A stretch of DNA of 64,000 nucleotides from Dethiosulfatarculus sandiegensis (GCF_000931935.2 NZ_AZAC01000020.1:1-64000); one strand, 5' to 3'. Shown: positions 1 through 8,826, numbered from the stretch's first letter. Program-made: numbers and translations. Notes: generated from the letters alone by a model not told the origin.

Positions 1-270
1 GGCCAAGGGGCCATAGGCCTCACGCAGGTATACGTAATCTCCACCGGCTCTGGGAAAGGCGGCCCCAAGCTCGCCATAGGTCAGCGAACCCATAAGGGTC
101 AACACCCCTCCCAAGAGCCAGACAGAGAGAATCAGCCAGGCATCGGCTATCTCCGCTGCTATGAATCCGGTAGTGGTGAAGATACCCACCCCCACCACGT
201 TGCCGATCACGATCATTATCGCGTCCACCGGACGCAGCACCTTACTTAAGCCGTTGCCCGCTTCAGACAT
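1..270 (-). CDS. Amino acid/polyamine (APC-superfamily) permease, N-terminal part
   Basis: Reverse reading from an ATG at 268-270 gives 90 uninterrupted codons that run off the window edge. The translation starts MSEAGNGLSKVLRPVDAIM and continues with a hydrophobic segment containing the glycine-rich stretch GNVVGVGIFTTTG, characteristic of TM1 of APC-superfamily amino acid permeases, followed by a second hydrophobic segment and the cytoplasmic-loop-like motif GELGAAFPRAGGDYVYLREA, also typical of the family. It would import an amino acid or amine through the inner membrane. It is the last visible gene of a minus-strand run that begins at the cobalamin riboswitch at 5505-5675 and starts 28 bases after the DUF4198 gene. 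Substrate cannot be told. Only the first third or less of the gene is present. Confidence 0.85.
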   Translation of the reverse strand, partial: MSEAGNGLSKVLRPVDAIMIVIGNVVGVGIFTTTGFIAAEIADAWLILSVWLLGGVLTLMGSLTYGELGAAFPRAGGDYVYLREAYGPLA

Positions 271-298
271 AGCGTTTCACCGTTTCCAGAGTAATTCT

Positions 299-1144
299 TT
301 AGCGCACTTCAAAGGTGTATGTGGTCTTGAATAAGTTTGTGTCGCAGACTTTCAGATCCTCATACGGAGTGGAATGATTCAAAATAACCAGCCACCAGCC
401 AGGCGCTGAAAGTTTGATCTCAGCCTTACCCTTTGCATCGGTCTTTAACCGCACCGGATAAGAGGAGGCCATTTTGTGCTTCATTTTCAAGCGGGCCTTC
501 TCCTTGGGCGAAAGCTTGGGATCTATCTTGGCTTTGGGAAGATCCTTGGGCGGCTGGTAACCGGCGTAAGTAGCTGTCAACTTGGCGCCCGCCAGGGGAG
601 CTCCCTTAAAAAGCACCTGCACAGGCAGGCTGTCTCCGCTCTTAAGACCTGAGATGTCGACTAAGGGAAGAAGCTGCAACTCCTGATCTTTCGGAGGGGT
701 TTGGGCTTTGGCCGCACTGCCGACCAAAATAGGGGCATTGGCGATCATTTGAAAATGCATGCATGAGGTTACGTTCTGCACCTGTTTTTTATTGCCGCGT
801 TTAAAGCCTTTTTTGGTTCGGCAGAAAAAACCCGGTTTCATCAAGGTTCTGACCAGATAGGCTCCGGGAGCTTTGGGGGTCAGGGTGTAAAGACCTTCGT
901 CTTTTTTAACTAACGGAAAGACCTTGCCGTCCGGACCTACCGCACTTACTTCCTGAAGCATGCCCTCTTTGACCTGCTCATCGATTCTGCTGGCCGGGTA
1001 GGAATGACCGAACCCGATCATCACCTTAAGTTCCTGGCCCACTTCAGGGTTATAATCCATAGGCACCAACCACAGGTTATGGGCCAGGGCGGGGACAGCA
1101 CACAATACCAAGGCCAGGGCGGCCAACCAAATTTTAAGTTTCAC
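299..1144 (-). CDS. DUF4198-family exported protein
   Basis: 281 residues with a clear Sec signal peptide cut after AHA-like ALA, leaving the mature start HNLWLVP. An AH(D/N)xWLxP start near the mature N-terminus and Ig-like beta-rich composition (repeated GPDGKVFPL, TLTPKAPGAYLV, VRLKTDAKGKAEIKL, SAPGWWLVIL) are hallmarks of the DUF4198 family, which is often linked to nickel/cobalt uptake. Two cysteines sit in the middle (CRTKKGF, SCMHFQM), and the N-terminal His of the mature form could be a metal ligand; both points are inference. It lies downstream of the exported methylase-like gene and the TonB-dependent receptor, in a run headed by a cobalamin riboswitch, which agrees with a periplasmic metal- or corrinoid-handling role. 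Confidence 0.75.
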   Translation of the reverse strand: MKLKIWLAALALVLCAVPALAHNLWLVPMDYNPEVGQELKVMIGFGHSYPASRIDEQVKEGMLQEVSAVGPDGKVFPLVKKDEGLYTLTPKAPGAYLVRTLMKPGFFCRTKKGFKRGNKKQVQNVTSCMHFQMIANAPILVGSAAKAQTPPKDQELQLLPLVDISGLKSGDSLPVQVLFKGAPLAGAKLTATYAGYQPPKDLPKAKIDPKLSPKEKARLKMKHKMASSYPVRLKTDAKGKAEIKLSAPGWWLVILNHSTPYEDLKVCDTNLFKTTYTFEVR

Positions 1145-1172
1145 TTTGAACTCCTGTCGTCAAGTTGGTAAT

Positions 1173-1193
1173 GGGCCCTCATTAAGAGGGCCC
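1173..1193. terminator. Intercistronic hairpin
   Basis: A perfect 8-bp inverted repeat, GGGCCCTC then 5-nt loop then GAGGGCCC, sits between the DUF4198 and methylase-like genes. There is no T-tract, so it is more likely an mRNA-stability or partial attenuation element than a full Rho-independent terminator. Confidence 0.5.
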
Positions 1194-1207
1194 GGTCTCG
1201 ATCTAAA

Positions 1208-2827
1208 TCAATAGGGTTGTTTGTTGGTAAGGGCATCACCCACATAAAGCATGTGCTGGAACGGAAGCCGCTTATCCCCAGCCTTTTGCAGGATGTCGGC
1301 GACTGTGCCGCGCAAAACCCTTTCCTTTGCCGCATAGCCTGCATGAAAGACCAAAGCGGCAGGGGTGTCGGCTGGATAGTGTTTCTGTATGGCGTCTGTG
1401 AATTTCTTTAAATTGGTGCGCATGGTGAACAAAACCATGGTGGCCTGATGGCGGGCCATTTTCTCGACGCTCCAGCCCGAGGCCAGCATCACTGAATGGG
1501 TTTTTTTGCCTTCGGTCACGGCGGCGGCCAAGGCCGCGTTGGCCGCGTTAAAGCAGCTTATGCCCGGAACCACCTCGGTGGGGATATCCCTGAACTCGGT
1601 CAGAACCCAGTTGCAAGGGCCGTAAACCATGGGGTCGCCGCTGTCAAGCAGGGCCACTTTCTTGCCCTTGGCCACTGCCAGGCGCACCATGGCACCCAAT
1701 TCGGCCTGTTTCTGGTGGTATTGTTCGCAGGTCATGCGCTCGCGGCGGGGTTTTTTATTGACTTTTTTCGGGCATGGCTGGCCGTAAAAGGGGAACAGCC
1801 TATGATAGCCTGAAACCACCTTTTTGCCTTTAAGCTCCTCTTTGAAAAGCTCTTGAATGCGCTTGTGGGCAAAAATGACATCCGCCTCTTTGATGACCTT
1901 TAACGCCCGCAGGGTGGCCAAATCGGCATCTCCCGGGCCAATACCCACCAGATAGAACTTGCCCTTGCTCTCGGGCTGGGGTGAGGCGTATTGAGCCCTG
2001 GCCAGGGTCCGCCCCACATAAACCAAAGAGTGCCGGACATCCTTGCCTTTAAGCTTCTCCTTGATGTTGCCGATGGTGCCCAACACCACGGTCTGCTTAT
2101 CCGGATAACCAGCGTTGGCCACCACGCTTACAGGCATGTCTTTGGGATAAATCCCGGCCAGGCGGTTCCACAGCTTTTCCATCTTTCGGGGCATGAAAAT
2201 AGCCATGGTGCCCCGATCGTAATCAACCAGGGCTTCGAGGCTGTCTTTCCCTCCCTTTTTCATGAAAGGCGCTGTGATAACGACCTCGCCCAGGCCGCAT
2301 TTCTGGGCGGCATTGGCAGCGTTAAAGGAGCTTAAGCCCGGCACCACCTTGGCGTTGATATCGCTCAATTCAAGCACGGTCCAAATGCCGGGGCCGTATA
2401 TGGTGGGATCACCGGAGGTGGTCATGACCACTTTCTTGCCCTGGCTAACGGCGGAACGAACCTTGGCGGCAAACTCGGCCTGTTTTTGATGAAACTCATC
2501 GCAGGTTTTACCCCAGCGCTTTTTCACGGCCTTTGACCCCTCGGGGCATTTTTTACCGTAATAAGGGAAAACCAGTCCAAAACCTTCAATGACTTCCTTG
2601 CCTTTGAAGTCGATTTTCGGCTCCAGCATTTTGCGGGTTCTGGAGCTTGTAAAAACTATATCCGCTTCTTGAATGGCCTTGAGGCTGCGCGGGGTTGTCA
2701 GGTCCAGTCCTGCCGGGCCCAGTCCCACCAGCTGGTAAGACCCCTTTTGCGCCTGGGCCATGGCCACGGGGGCCACTCCCAACACCAGGCACAGCAAGGC
2801 CAATACCAGAATTTTTAGTTTTTTCAT
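1208..2827 (-). CDS. Exported tandem tetrapyrrole-methylase-like protein
   Basis: 539 residues. A Sec signal peptide (hydrophobic LVLALLCLVLGVAP, cleavage near AMAQA) precedes two copies of a tetrapyrrole (corrin/porphyrin) methylase domain, roughly residues 30-265 and 290-535. Each copy begins with the SAM-site strand motif (QLVGLGPAGLDLTT and YLVGIGPGDADLAT), continues with a KVIKEADVIF-type helix, and contains the second glycine motif (TSGDPTIYGPG and DSGDPMVYGP) and a PGLSSFNAANA/PGISCFNAANA segment. The family normally methylates precorrins in the cytoplasm with SAM. A signal peptide is out of place because SAM is not expected in the periplasm. It follows the TonB-dependent receptor by 34 bases. 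The best inference is a repurposed corrinoid- or tetrapyrrole-binding protein; catalysis is unproven. Confidence 0.8.
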   Translation of the reverse strand: MKKLKILVLALLCLVLGVAPVAMAQAQKGSYQLVGLGPAGLDLTTPRSLKAIQEADIVFTSSRTRKMLEPKIDFKGKEVIEGFGLVFPYYGKKCPEGSKAVKKRWGKTCDEFHQKQAEFAAKVRSAVSQGKKVVMTTSGDPTIYGPGIWTVLELSDINAKVVPGLSSFNAANAAQKCGLGEVVITAPFMKKGGKDSLEALVDYDRGTMAIFMPRKMEKLWNRLAGIYPKDMPVSVVANAGYPDKQTVVLGTIGNIKEKLKGKDVRHSLVYVGRTLARAQYASPQPESKGKFYLVGIGPGDADLATLRALKVIKEADVIFAHKRIQELFKEELKGKKVVSGYHRLFPFYGQPCPKKVNKKPRRERMTCEQYHQKQAELGAMVRLAVAKGKKVALLDSGDPMVYGPCNWVLTEFRDIPTEVVPGISCFNAANAALAAAVTEGKKTHSVMLASGWSVEKMARHQATMVLFTMRTNLKKFTDAIQKHYPADTPAALVFHAGYAAKERVLRGTVADILQKAGDKRLPFQHMLYVGDALTNKQPY

Positions 2828-2861
2828 TTTGTTATCCTTTCAATTTGCTTATTTTGCCGCC

Positions 2862-4985
2862 TTACATCGCAAAGGAAAGAGCCACCCCGAAGGTCCGATC
2901 TGTGGAGGGGTAGCCGCGGGCGTCTTCATAGGTTTCATCAAAAAGATTGTTCACAAAAAACTTAAGCGAACCGTTTTGCAAAGCGCCCCACTTCTCGAAC
3001 AACCTTTGTTGGACACCGAAATTCACCAGGCTGTGGGCGTCTATGGCAACCCGCCTTACCACCCATTCGTCCTCGGCGATCTCCTCGGAGTATTCACTCA
3101 CCTGCTTATCCTGGTACTGGTAGTCCAAAAGCAGGCTGGTGTTTTCAAAGAGCAGATAACGCAACCCGGCCTTGACCCGGTATTTTGCCCTGTCCGAGGC
3201 GGTGTCGATACCGGCCAGCTCGTCACCCTGGTTCTCCATGTCGAGATAGGCGTATCCCAGATAAAAGGAGAGATCGCCTGTGATATTGCCGCTGAACTCC
3301 AGATTGACGCCTTGGGTTATCATCTGGTCCAGGTTGATCATGTAGTCTTTGCATTCCATGCCGGGCGCCACCTGGTGGGATCTGCTGGGCGTGTATTTGG
3401 CATAGGAGCGGTTGTAGGCAATGTAGTCGTTGATGACGTAGTAGGAGTAGTTAAGCCTCATCTGAACGCTGCTGAACAGCCTGCGCTGTAAAATGGCGTC
3501 TATACCCACTCCATGTTCCGGGTCAAGATAGGCTCCGGTGGGACGGCCCTGGGGATTGTAAATGCCGTGAGCATCCGGCGCGTGCCAGATACGGCTTACA
3601 CCCAGGCTCAACGACGTATCACGCAACCAGGGAGCCACATCGTCCATTTCATAGGTCAAAAAGCTTTTGGGAATAATGCCGTCCCAGTTGCGTTCGATCC
3701 AGGGGCCTTCGGTGGTGATATAGTTGTTGCTGACCCAGATATTGACATGCTCGTAGCGTAAGCCCAGGGTCAACTTGAGGCGCGGGATAATGGTCCATTC
3801 ATGCTGCAGGCCGGAGCCGTAGATCTGGTAGCGTTTATGCTTGTCGTCCCGGTCCTCGCCACCGTCTGAGGCCTGCTGACCGTCCAATTCAATGGTTGTC
3901 ACATGGTTCTCGGCCAGTTTGAATGTGTCCTGAATCTTGGCCCCGCCCTGATACCAGCGTGTGTACCAGTCTGTCCAGACGCCTTTCTTTATGTAGCCGC
4001 GATTTTTGTATTCCTCGCCATAGTAGGCCTGGGCCGAGACATCACCAATATTTAGAGGCTGCTGGTAATCCAGGCGGACGCGGTTACATTGGCCGTTCCA
4101 ACTGGGGTCCTGGTCTATGGTGCGACTGGCTCCGAGTACATCGGGATAGTCGCCGTCATAATCAGACCTGCTGGGGTCATTGACAACCGGGTCGTTACGC
4201 TTATTGCTGGAATAGGAACCGGTCACAGCCACATGGCCGCCTGTGGGGATTACATAACCCATGCGCCCCAAAACCGTGTTGACCTCTGCCTCGGTGTTGC
4301 GCAGATAGCCGTCTGTTTTGTAAAGCTGATAACCAGCGTCATAGGTGATCTGGCCTGCGCTGCCCCGTGCGAGCAGGGTGTAATTTTGGGTGTTGTATGA
4401 TTTGTAAGAGCCGGAGACCTTCAGTTCAGGCACCACACTCTTTTGCAGCTTGGGCGCGCGGCTAACCACGTTCACCACACCGCCCAGACTTTTGGCCGGA
4501 TACAGCGCCCAGTGCGGACCGGGCAACACCTCTATCTTCTTCACCAGCATCGGCGGCAGATAGGCGAAATCCACGATGTGAGAACTGTTGCGGCCACCGG
4601 TTTTACGCAGGTCCAAGCCGTTGACGGCCATGGTAAAACGGCTCATGGAAAACGCGCCCATGTTAAAGCTGTCTGACCCCGGCACCAAGTTGGTGGTGTC
4701 ACGGTAATCGAACAGGATCAGGTTTTTCAGATAATCACCGACGTTTTGGGGCATGTCTATGGTCTGATACTTATCGAGGTCGATCTCCTGCATAGTTGGT
4801 TTCAGGTTGACTTGAGCCCCTTCCTCCTTGGCTGTTACTATCATCTGGCCAAGCTTTTGAGTCTCTTTTTTTGCTTTTTCCTGGGAATTGGCTTTGATTG
4901 CCCAGGCGGGTAGAGTCAAGAGCAAAGTCATGCTGACGGCCAATAAAATGGAATTGAAGATTTTCGCTCCGCCTTTTCGCTTCAT
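2862..4985 (-). CDS. TonB-dependent outer-membrane receptor
   Basis: About 707 residues. An upstream in-frame ATG exists at 5003, but the ATG at 4985 is preferred because a GGGGGAAG ribosome site lies just ahead of it and would otherwise be inside the gene. A signal peptide is followed by a plug domain (MPQNVGDYLKNLILFDYRDTT region, then KKIEVLPGPHWALYPAKSLGG, the usual IEVLxGP plug motif) and a long barrel rich in alternating aromatic strands, with a typical C-terminal segment (FFVNNLFDETYEDARGYPS) ending in SFAM. It takes up a large substrate with TonB energy. The cobalamin riboswitch 0.5 kb upstream points to a corrinoid or a cobalt chelate; substrate is inference. No TonB/ExbBD genes are in the window. 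Confidence 0.88.
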   Translation of the reverse strand: MKRKGGAKIFNSILLAVSMTLLLTLPAWAIKANSQEKAKKETQKLGQMIVTAKEEGAQVNLKPTMQEIDLDKYQTIDMPQNVGDYLKNLILFDYRDTTNLVPGSDSFNMGAFSMSRFTMAVNGLDLRKTGGRNSSHIVDFAYLPPMLVKKIEVLPGPHWALYPAKSLGGVVNVVSRAPKLQKSVVPELKVSGSYKSYNTQNYTLLARGSAGQITYDAGYQLYKTDGYLRNTEAEVNTVLGRMGYVIPTGGHVAVTGSYSSNKRNDPVVNDPSRSDYDGDYPDVLGASRTIDQDPSWNGQCNRVRLDYQQPLNIGDVSAQAYYGEEYKNRGYIKKGVWTDWYTRWYQGGAKIQDTFKLAENHVTTIELDGQQASDGGEDRDDKHKRYQIYGSGLQHEWTIIPRLKLTLGLRYEHVNIWVSNNYITTEGPWIERNWDGIIPKSFLTYEMDDVAPWLRDTSLSLGVSRIWHAPDAHGIYNPQGRPTGAYLDPEHGVGIDAILQRRLFSSVQMRLNYSYYVINDYIAYNRSYAKYTPSRSHQVAPGMECKDYMINLDQMITQGVNLEFSGNITGDLSFYLGYAYLDMENQGDELAGIDTASDRAKYRVKAGLRYLLFENTSLLLDYQYQDKQVSEYSEEIAEDEWVVRRVAIDAHSLVNFGVQQRLFEKWGALQNGSLKFFVNNLFDETYEDARGYPSTDRTFGVALSFAM

Positions 4986-5047
4986 TATCTTCCCCCAATA
5001 CACACAAATGAATTCAACGTGAATAAAAACAGCTAGTTAACTCAACG

Positions 5048-5104
5048 AAAAAACGGCCACAAAGATTTCTCCCCTTTTAAAGGGAAAAGACCTTCATGGC
5101 CGTT
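5048..5104 (-). terminator. Leader terminator just ahead of the TonB receptor
   Basis: Read on the minus strand, AACGGCCA and TGGCCGTT pair around an inner CCCCTTTT/AAAAGGGG-type stem, and the hairpin is followed by six T residues. It ends only about 45 bases before the receptor's ribosome site, so it would act on the receptor leader as an attenuator rather than at the end of an upstream gene. Confidence 0.65.
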
Positions 5105-5260
5105 GGTATTGGTAGGCTGCCACCCTTATGGCTTAGTTTTTCAGGGATTGGCTCCGCGGCGGTCAGATCATTGTGCGAAGTTTCGACTAAGCACCATTTT
5201 TCGTAATATTTTTTGACGGCCGCCACGGCCTTTTTTACTTGTCCTGCCGGTTAGTTAAAA
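5105..5260 (-). other. Structured, unassigned leader segment
   Basis: The minus-strand RNA between the riboswitch and the receptor terminator has several complementary arms, for example GCTTAGT pairing with ACTAAGC, and GGCGGCCGTC facing GACCGCCGC. It precedes a strong terminator, an arrangement expected of a second regulatory leader. On the opposite strand GGCCG-CCA-CGGCC followed by six T (5218-5237) could terminate plus-strand transcription. No known riboswitch class could be matched with confidence. Confidence 0.35.
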
Positions 5261-5400
5261 CCGCAGCTCAAAATGAAGACCTGTCACAATGACCAGAGCA
5301 AAGACATAAAAAACGGAAATCGCCCAGAACTAATTATGCCGCCTTTTTGCCCTTCTCCTTATAAAAAAGGCGCACCCCTTTTTCTTCATAGGCAAACATT

Positions 5401-5449
5401 AAATAAACGCCCTGAAATAGGACAGTTATCCTTTTTCGAAAAGGGCGTC
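5401..5449 (-). terminator. Possible riboswitch expression platform hairpin
   Basis: AGGGCGT and ACGCCCT arms enclose a smaller GGA/TCC hairpin on the minus strand directly downstream of the cobalamin aptamer, followed by a weak T-rich stretch (TTATTT). This may be the switching hairpin of the aptamer at 5505-5675. Confidence 0.4.
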
Positions 5450-5504
5450 TTCTGCTCCATCTGCATCCTCATACGTATATCCCCGTACGCATCGGAATTT
5501 CTCG

Positions 5505-5675
5505 TTGGACAGGTCTTCTGGCTTTCGGTTCGTCCTAGTTGCCGCGCCTTCCCGCCGCCCTTTGGGGAGACAGTGGCTATGCTGCGGTTTTCGCTACCGA
5601 TTACAGCGGCGGGACCACGTCGGATTTTCACCGACTTCCCTATTAAGCCCTTGGGGCATCCACCGAAATTATGTT
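5505..5675 (-). promoter_or_regulatory. Cobalamin riboswitch 1
   Basis: On the minus strand the conserved cobalamin aptamer blocks appear in order: AATAGGGAAGTCGGTG, then GGTCCCGCCGCTGTAATCGG (the B12 box core), then GGGAAGGCGCGGCAACTAGG, and finally GCCAGAAGACCTGTCC. It lies upstream of the TonB-dependent receptor, exported methylase-like, DUF4198 and permease genes and should repress them when corrinoid is sufficient. Confidence 0.93.
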
Positions 5676-5971
5676 GTCTGACCTTATTAAAATAATTAAA
5701 TAGTGTCAACGTCATTTAAATTTAATAAAAAATAAAGTCGGGTTTTATTATTTACCCAGCAGGTCGACATTTTTTCCAACAAACCGGTCGGCTGGGCAAA
5801 TAAAAAGCCCGATGTGATTTAAGCTGGACCTACCCGTTTTAAAAAGGCTATTTACTTCAAATATTGATTCATCGAAAGCTGAAGCAGCATTCCAGGCAAA
5901 AAAGCCTACTAGCAAGAGCAGGAATATTATTCACACCTGTAACAAATATTTTTTTGTAAGGAGGCGCTAGC

Positions 5972-6757
5972 GTGGGTCACCCTGGTGTTGAACAATTTCC
6001 CAACCCCGGTATAAATGCCCCGTCCTCCAAAGAGGATCTGCTGCGCCGTTTGACCAAGCTGCGTCTGCTCGGCTTTTTTATTTGCCTTTTAATCTTGTGG
6101 AACGGAGTCTGTGACCTGATCTACGGTTATTCCCCTGATCTCGGCGGAAGCGACTATTTTTCACTGAAGATATGGGAGACGGTCCGCACTGCGGGCGGAC
6201 GCTCCCATGCAACTGTGATGCTGGCTCAAACAGCGGGCTGGCTATATCCCTTCTATGCCCTGGCCTATTACCTTTGGTGGGTCGGCATGCGCCCCGCCGG
6301 ACTTTGGCTCTCCGGCCTGCCCTGCGGCCTTTTGGCCTATGCCATTTTGATGATCGGAGGCATCCAACATTGCGGATGGGCCTTTTTAAGTGTCCTGTCC
6401 CAGGCAAAAGTTGTGACCGGATGCACTGACCAAGCCTTTTACAACACAGCGGAGACCTTTATTTTAGAGCACTTTATGTTAGGAGACCTGACCGCATTGG
6501 CGGCTTTTTATATGGGCTCCATCTGGCATGCTGGGGCGATTATAAGCGGCCGGACCTCTTTTCCCCGCTGGTTTGTGCTGGTTTCACCCCTGGGAGCATT
6601 GGTATTCACCTTGGTTTTGGGGCTTATAATGCCTGCGCCCTGGGCCGGGTTGATATTAGCGCCTTTCGGCACCTGGTTCATGCTTATCCCCTGCCTGGCT
6701 GTCACTTTGTGGTTGGGGCGTTTTTCCACCCCCAAACCTGACCAGTTCCCCGAATGA
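5972..6757 (+). CDS. Multi-pass membrane protein of unknown function
   Basis: 261 residues from a GTG start, chosen because a perfect AAGGAGG ribosome site lies 7 bases ahead. The N-terminal 25 residues are soluble; about six hydrophobic segments follow (LGFFICLLILWNGVCDLIY, ATVMLAQTAGWLYPFYALAYY, GLWLSGLPCGLLAYAILMI, LGDLTALAAFYMGSIW, WFVLVSPLGALVFTLVLGL and AGLILAPFGTWFMLIPCLA). Two cysteines (QHCGW, VTGCTDQ) lie in the central loop. The fold recalls DUF6796-like membrane proteins but I do not recognise the family with certainty. It is a single gene diverging from the riboswitch-controlled operon and facing the DsrE-family gene, from which a long inverted repeat separates it. Confidence 0.75.
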   Translation: MGHPGVEQFPNPGINAPSSKEDLLRRLTKLRLLGFFICLLILWNGVCDLIYGYSPDLGGSDYFSLKIWETVRTAGGRSHATVMLAQTAGWLYPFYALAYYLWWVGMRPAGLWLSGLPCGLLAYAILMIGGIQHCGWAFLSVLSQAKVVTGCTDQAFYNTAETFILEHFMLGDLTALAAFYMGSIWHAGAIISGRTSFPRWFVLVSPLGALVFTLVLGLIMPAPWAGLILAPFGTWFMLIPCLAVTLWLGRFSTPKPDQFPE

Positions 6758-6835
6758 GGAAAACCAGTCCGCCGCGGCACCCTAAAAAAATTCATCTTAA
6801 ATGATTTGGATATTGCGTGAATCCAGTGATGTGCA

Positions 6836-6869
6836 AGGGCTTTGGCAGACCGAGGTCTGCCAAAGCCCT
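6836..6869. terminator. Bidirectional hairpin, perfect 16-bp arms
   Basis: AGGGCTTTGGCAGACC, a 2-nt spacer, and its exact reverse complement lie between the converging membrane-protein and DsrE-family genes. No T-tract follows on either strand. It probably stops or protects both transcripts; the perfect arms could also form a cruciform. Confidence 0.55.
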
Positions 6870-6908
6870 GTTACTGACGCTCGGATTGAATCAGCACCGC
6901 TTTGCCGG

Positions 6909-7259
6909 CTAGAAGTTAAACACCTTGGCCTCGGCAGCCATGTCGATAAGGTGCGGCCCGCCGTCCAACTGCATGTTCGAGAAAAACTTCGCCTCGTCCA
7001 TGTTGCGGTTCTTGGCGCAGGGTGTGCAAATGCCCGTCTTGACTTCCTTTTCCACCAAAAACGGCAGATAGTCCTGGGGGCAGTCGCCTGTGATGGTCTT
7101 GATGGAAAGATCCCTCTCCTTGTCCGCCCAGTTCACCCCGCTGTCAATAAAAAACATGTCCACATGATGCCCCTTGTCAAAGGCGATCTTGGCAAACTGA
7201 AAGCACCGGGTGGCGGCCTCGTTGTCATCCTTACTCAATACAAAAAGAAAATTGGCCAT
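6909..7259 (-). CDS. DsrE-family protein
   Basis: 116 residues from the ATG at 7259, preferred over upstream in-frame starts because the translation MANFLFVLSKDDNEAATRC is the usual N-terminal strand-helix of the DsrE/DsrF-like fold and a GAGG site precedes it. The alternating beta/alpha pattern, HHVDMFFIDSGV strand and a CTPC pair (GICTPCAKNR) in the loop where related proteins carry sulfur-binding cysteines support a cytoplasmic sulfur-relay or redox role. It is monocistronic and converges on the membrane-protein gene. Family membership is well supported; the precise partner is unknown. Confidence 0.82.
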   Translation of the reverse strand: MANFLFVLSKDDNEAATRCFQFAKIAFDKGHHVDMFFIDSGVNWADKERDLSIKTITGDCPQDYLPFLVEKEVKTGICTPCAKNRNMDEAKFFSNMQLDGGPHLIDMAAEAKVFNF

Positions 7260-8034
7260 GGTCCTCATCCATTTTTGACGTGAATAAAAGATTACCTGTC
7301 CCAAAAGGCAACCGCTTCACACTATACCCTGTTACCAACAGGATATTAAGGGAAAATTTATGAAGAAAAGGTTAGGAGAACATTTTCGCCTACTTTTTTA
7401 TGAGATTACATAGCGTAGTTTAACAAGCTAGAAGTAACTCTGAAGTTCCTTTTGAGCAAGAGGGTAAGGAACCCATAAAGTCAGCTCTAATTAAAGATAA
7501 GTTACTCATTTTAGCAAACAAAGGTTGCAAAATTTTTCAGTGTCAAATCAAGACCTTACACACCTATACATCCAATTTAGATATTCCCTTATTTTTTTAT
7601 TACACCTTTTATAAAAACATATCTACAGGTTAAACACTCTACAATCAGATAAATTTCAATTATGCAAAGCATAAAATTAAGAAAATATTTGCTATTTATA
7701 AAAATATTCTTTAAAATTACATAAAAGTTTGGGGTACCTATATAAAAAATTAAATCAAAACTGAATACATAGAACTGAATCAAGCTTGGAAAGCAATAAA
7801 ATTTATTTACATAATTGTTATAATTTTTGTCAAAAATTTTTATATAGTCATATTTAAACCCTACCGACACCAGGAAATAAAAACTATGCAACTTAATTCG
7901 GAGGAAATAGCATAATATTAATTACCTCCAATATATAACTAAAACCTGACAAATATTCTTTTATCTTTCACCTTAAAGAACTTTAAAAAGCATATTAATT
8001 TGTCGGTAATATAACTTGAAAAATTTAAAACACT
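7260..8034. other. AT-rich non-coding stretch
   Basis: About 770 bases, markedly AT-rich compared with flanking genes. Short reading frames here (for example 7589-7891 minus) have low-complexity F/Y/I/N translations and no ribosome site, so they are taken as chance. The base composition carries on into the next gene, suggesting both arrived together. Confidence 0.5.
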
Positions 8035-8826
8035 ATGCAGGAAAAAAACAAAACCGATTTATCTCACGAAGTATTCAATGAGCTTCCGCGCTACATAAAT
8101 TTCTACGACCAATTAGCTTATGGAACATTTCGATTTATTACGCAAGGCACGCATGCCTTTTGTAATATAGATTCTTATGTTTTCTCTTCAGTTCAAGGCA
8201 CCGTAACATCAATAAAAATAGTATTAGAACAAGGAAGAATCAATGATGCCTATGCACTTTTGCGTAAATATTTCGACTCAGTAGTGATAAATATTTATAC
8301 AAATCTTTACATTCAAGCCAAATTTAGTATGAAAAATTTAATCGTTGAACAAATCAATCGATGGATACAAGGTAAGGAAAAACTGCCCCCATATCGCAAA
8401 ATGTCTCAATACATCTATTCCTCAAATATTGTTAAAACTATAACAAAATTGATTCATAAAGACACTCGCTATAAAGAGATAAGAGATCGCTGTAACGATC
8501 ACACACATTACAATTTTTACAAATACATACTACTAAACGATTGCGATATTTATCTACCAGAACGAAAAAAGCACTTCGATCTCTTTTTAACTGATTTCCG
8601 GAATATCTTCATTATGCATATTGCCTACCTGTTTTTCATAAACGGGCATTACATGATGTCAAGTGATTACCTTGATTCATTAGATTGCGGTGTAACACCA
8701 GACCCAGACTCACAATACTGGGTTGCGCCATTTATCCAAGAAATCTTCGACCACCCTCTCTCTGAAGTAAGGCCTGATATAGCTATTAAGATTCGCGAAC
8801 ACACCGATATGTATTTAGCCGATTAA
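8035..8826 (+). CDS. AT-rich ORFan with HEPN-like motif
   Basis: 263 residues, largely alpha-helical, with no signal peptide or membrane segment I can defend. Codon use is strongly AT-biased, unlike the neighbouring genes, and it sits in an AT-rich island, so horizontal acquisition is likely. Residues 150-156 read RDRCNDH, followed by THYN. This fits the R-(D/N/H)-x4-H active-site pattern of HEPN RNases, which occur in toxin-antitoxin and phage-abortive proteins. That match is short and could be chance; I do not recognise the family. No obvious antitoxin partner lies next to it. Confidence 0.6.
   Translation: MQEKNKTDLSHEVFNELPRYINFYDQLAYGTFRFITQGTHAFCNIDSYVFSSVQGTVTSIKIVLEQGRINDAYALLRKYFDSVVINIYTNLYIQAKFSMKNLIVEQINRWIQGKEKLPPYRKMSQYIYSSNIVKTITKLIHKDTRYKEIRDRCNDHTHYNFYKYILLNDCDIYLPERKKHFDLFLTDFRNIFIMHIAYLFFINGHYMMSSDYLDSLDCGVTPDPDSQYWVAPFIQEIFDHPLSEVRPDIAIKIREHTDMYLAD

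Noticed and set aside
5105..5260. c-di-GMP-I (GEMM) riboswitch
   Set aside because: Only short scattered similarity; the conserved GCAAAGCC core and tetraloop receptor could not be found. Kept as an unassigned structured leader.
7589..7891. 100-codon minus-strand frame in the AT-rich gap
   Set aside because: Composition (F, Y, I, N) is what random AT-rich DNA gives, and there is no ribosome site.
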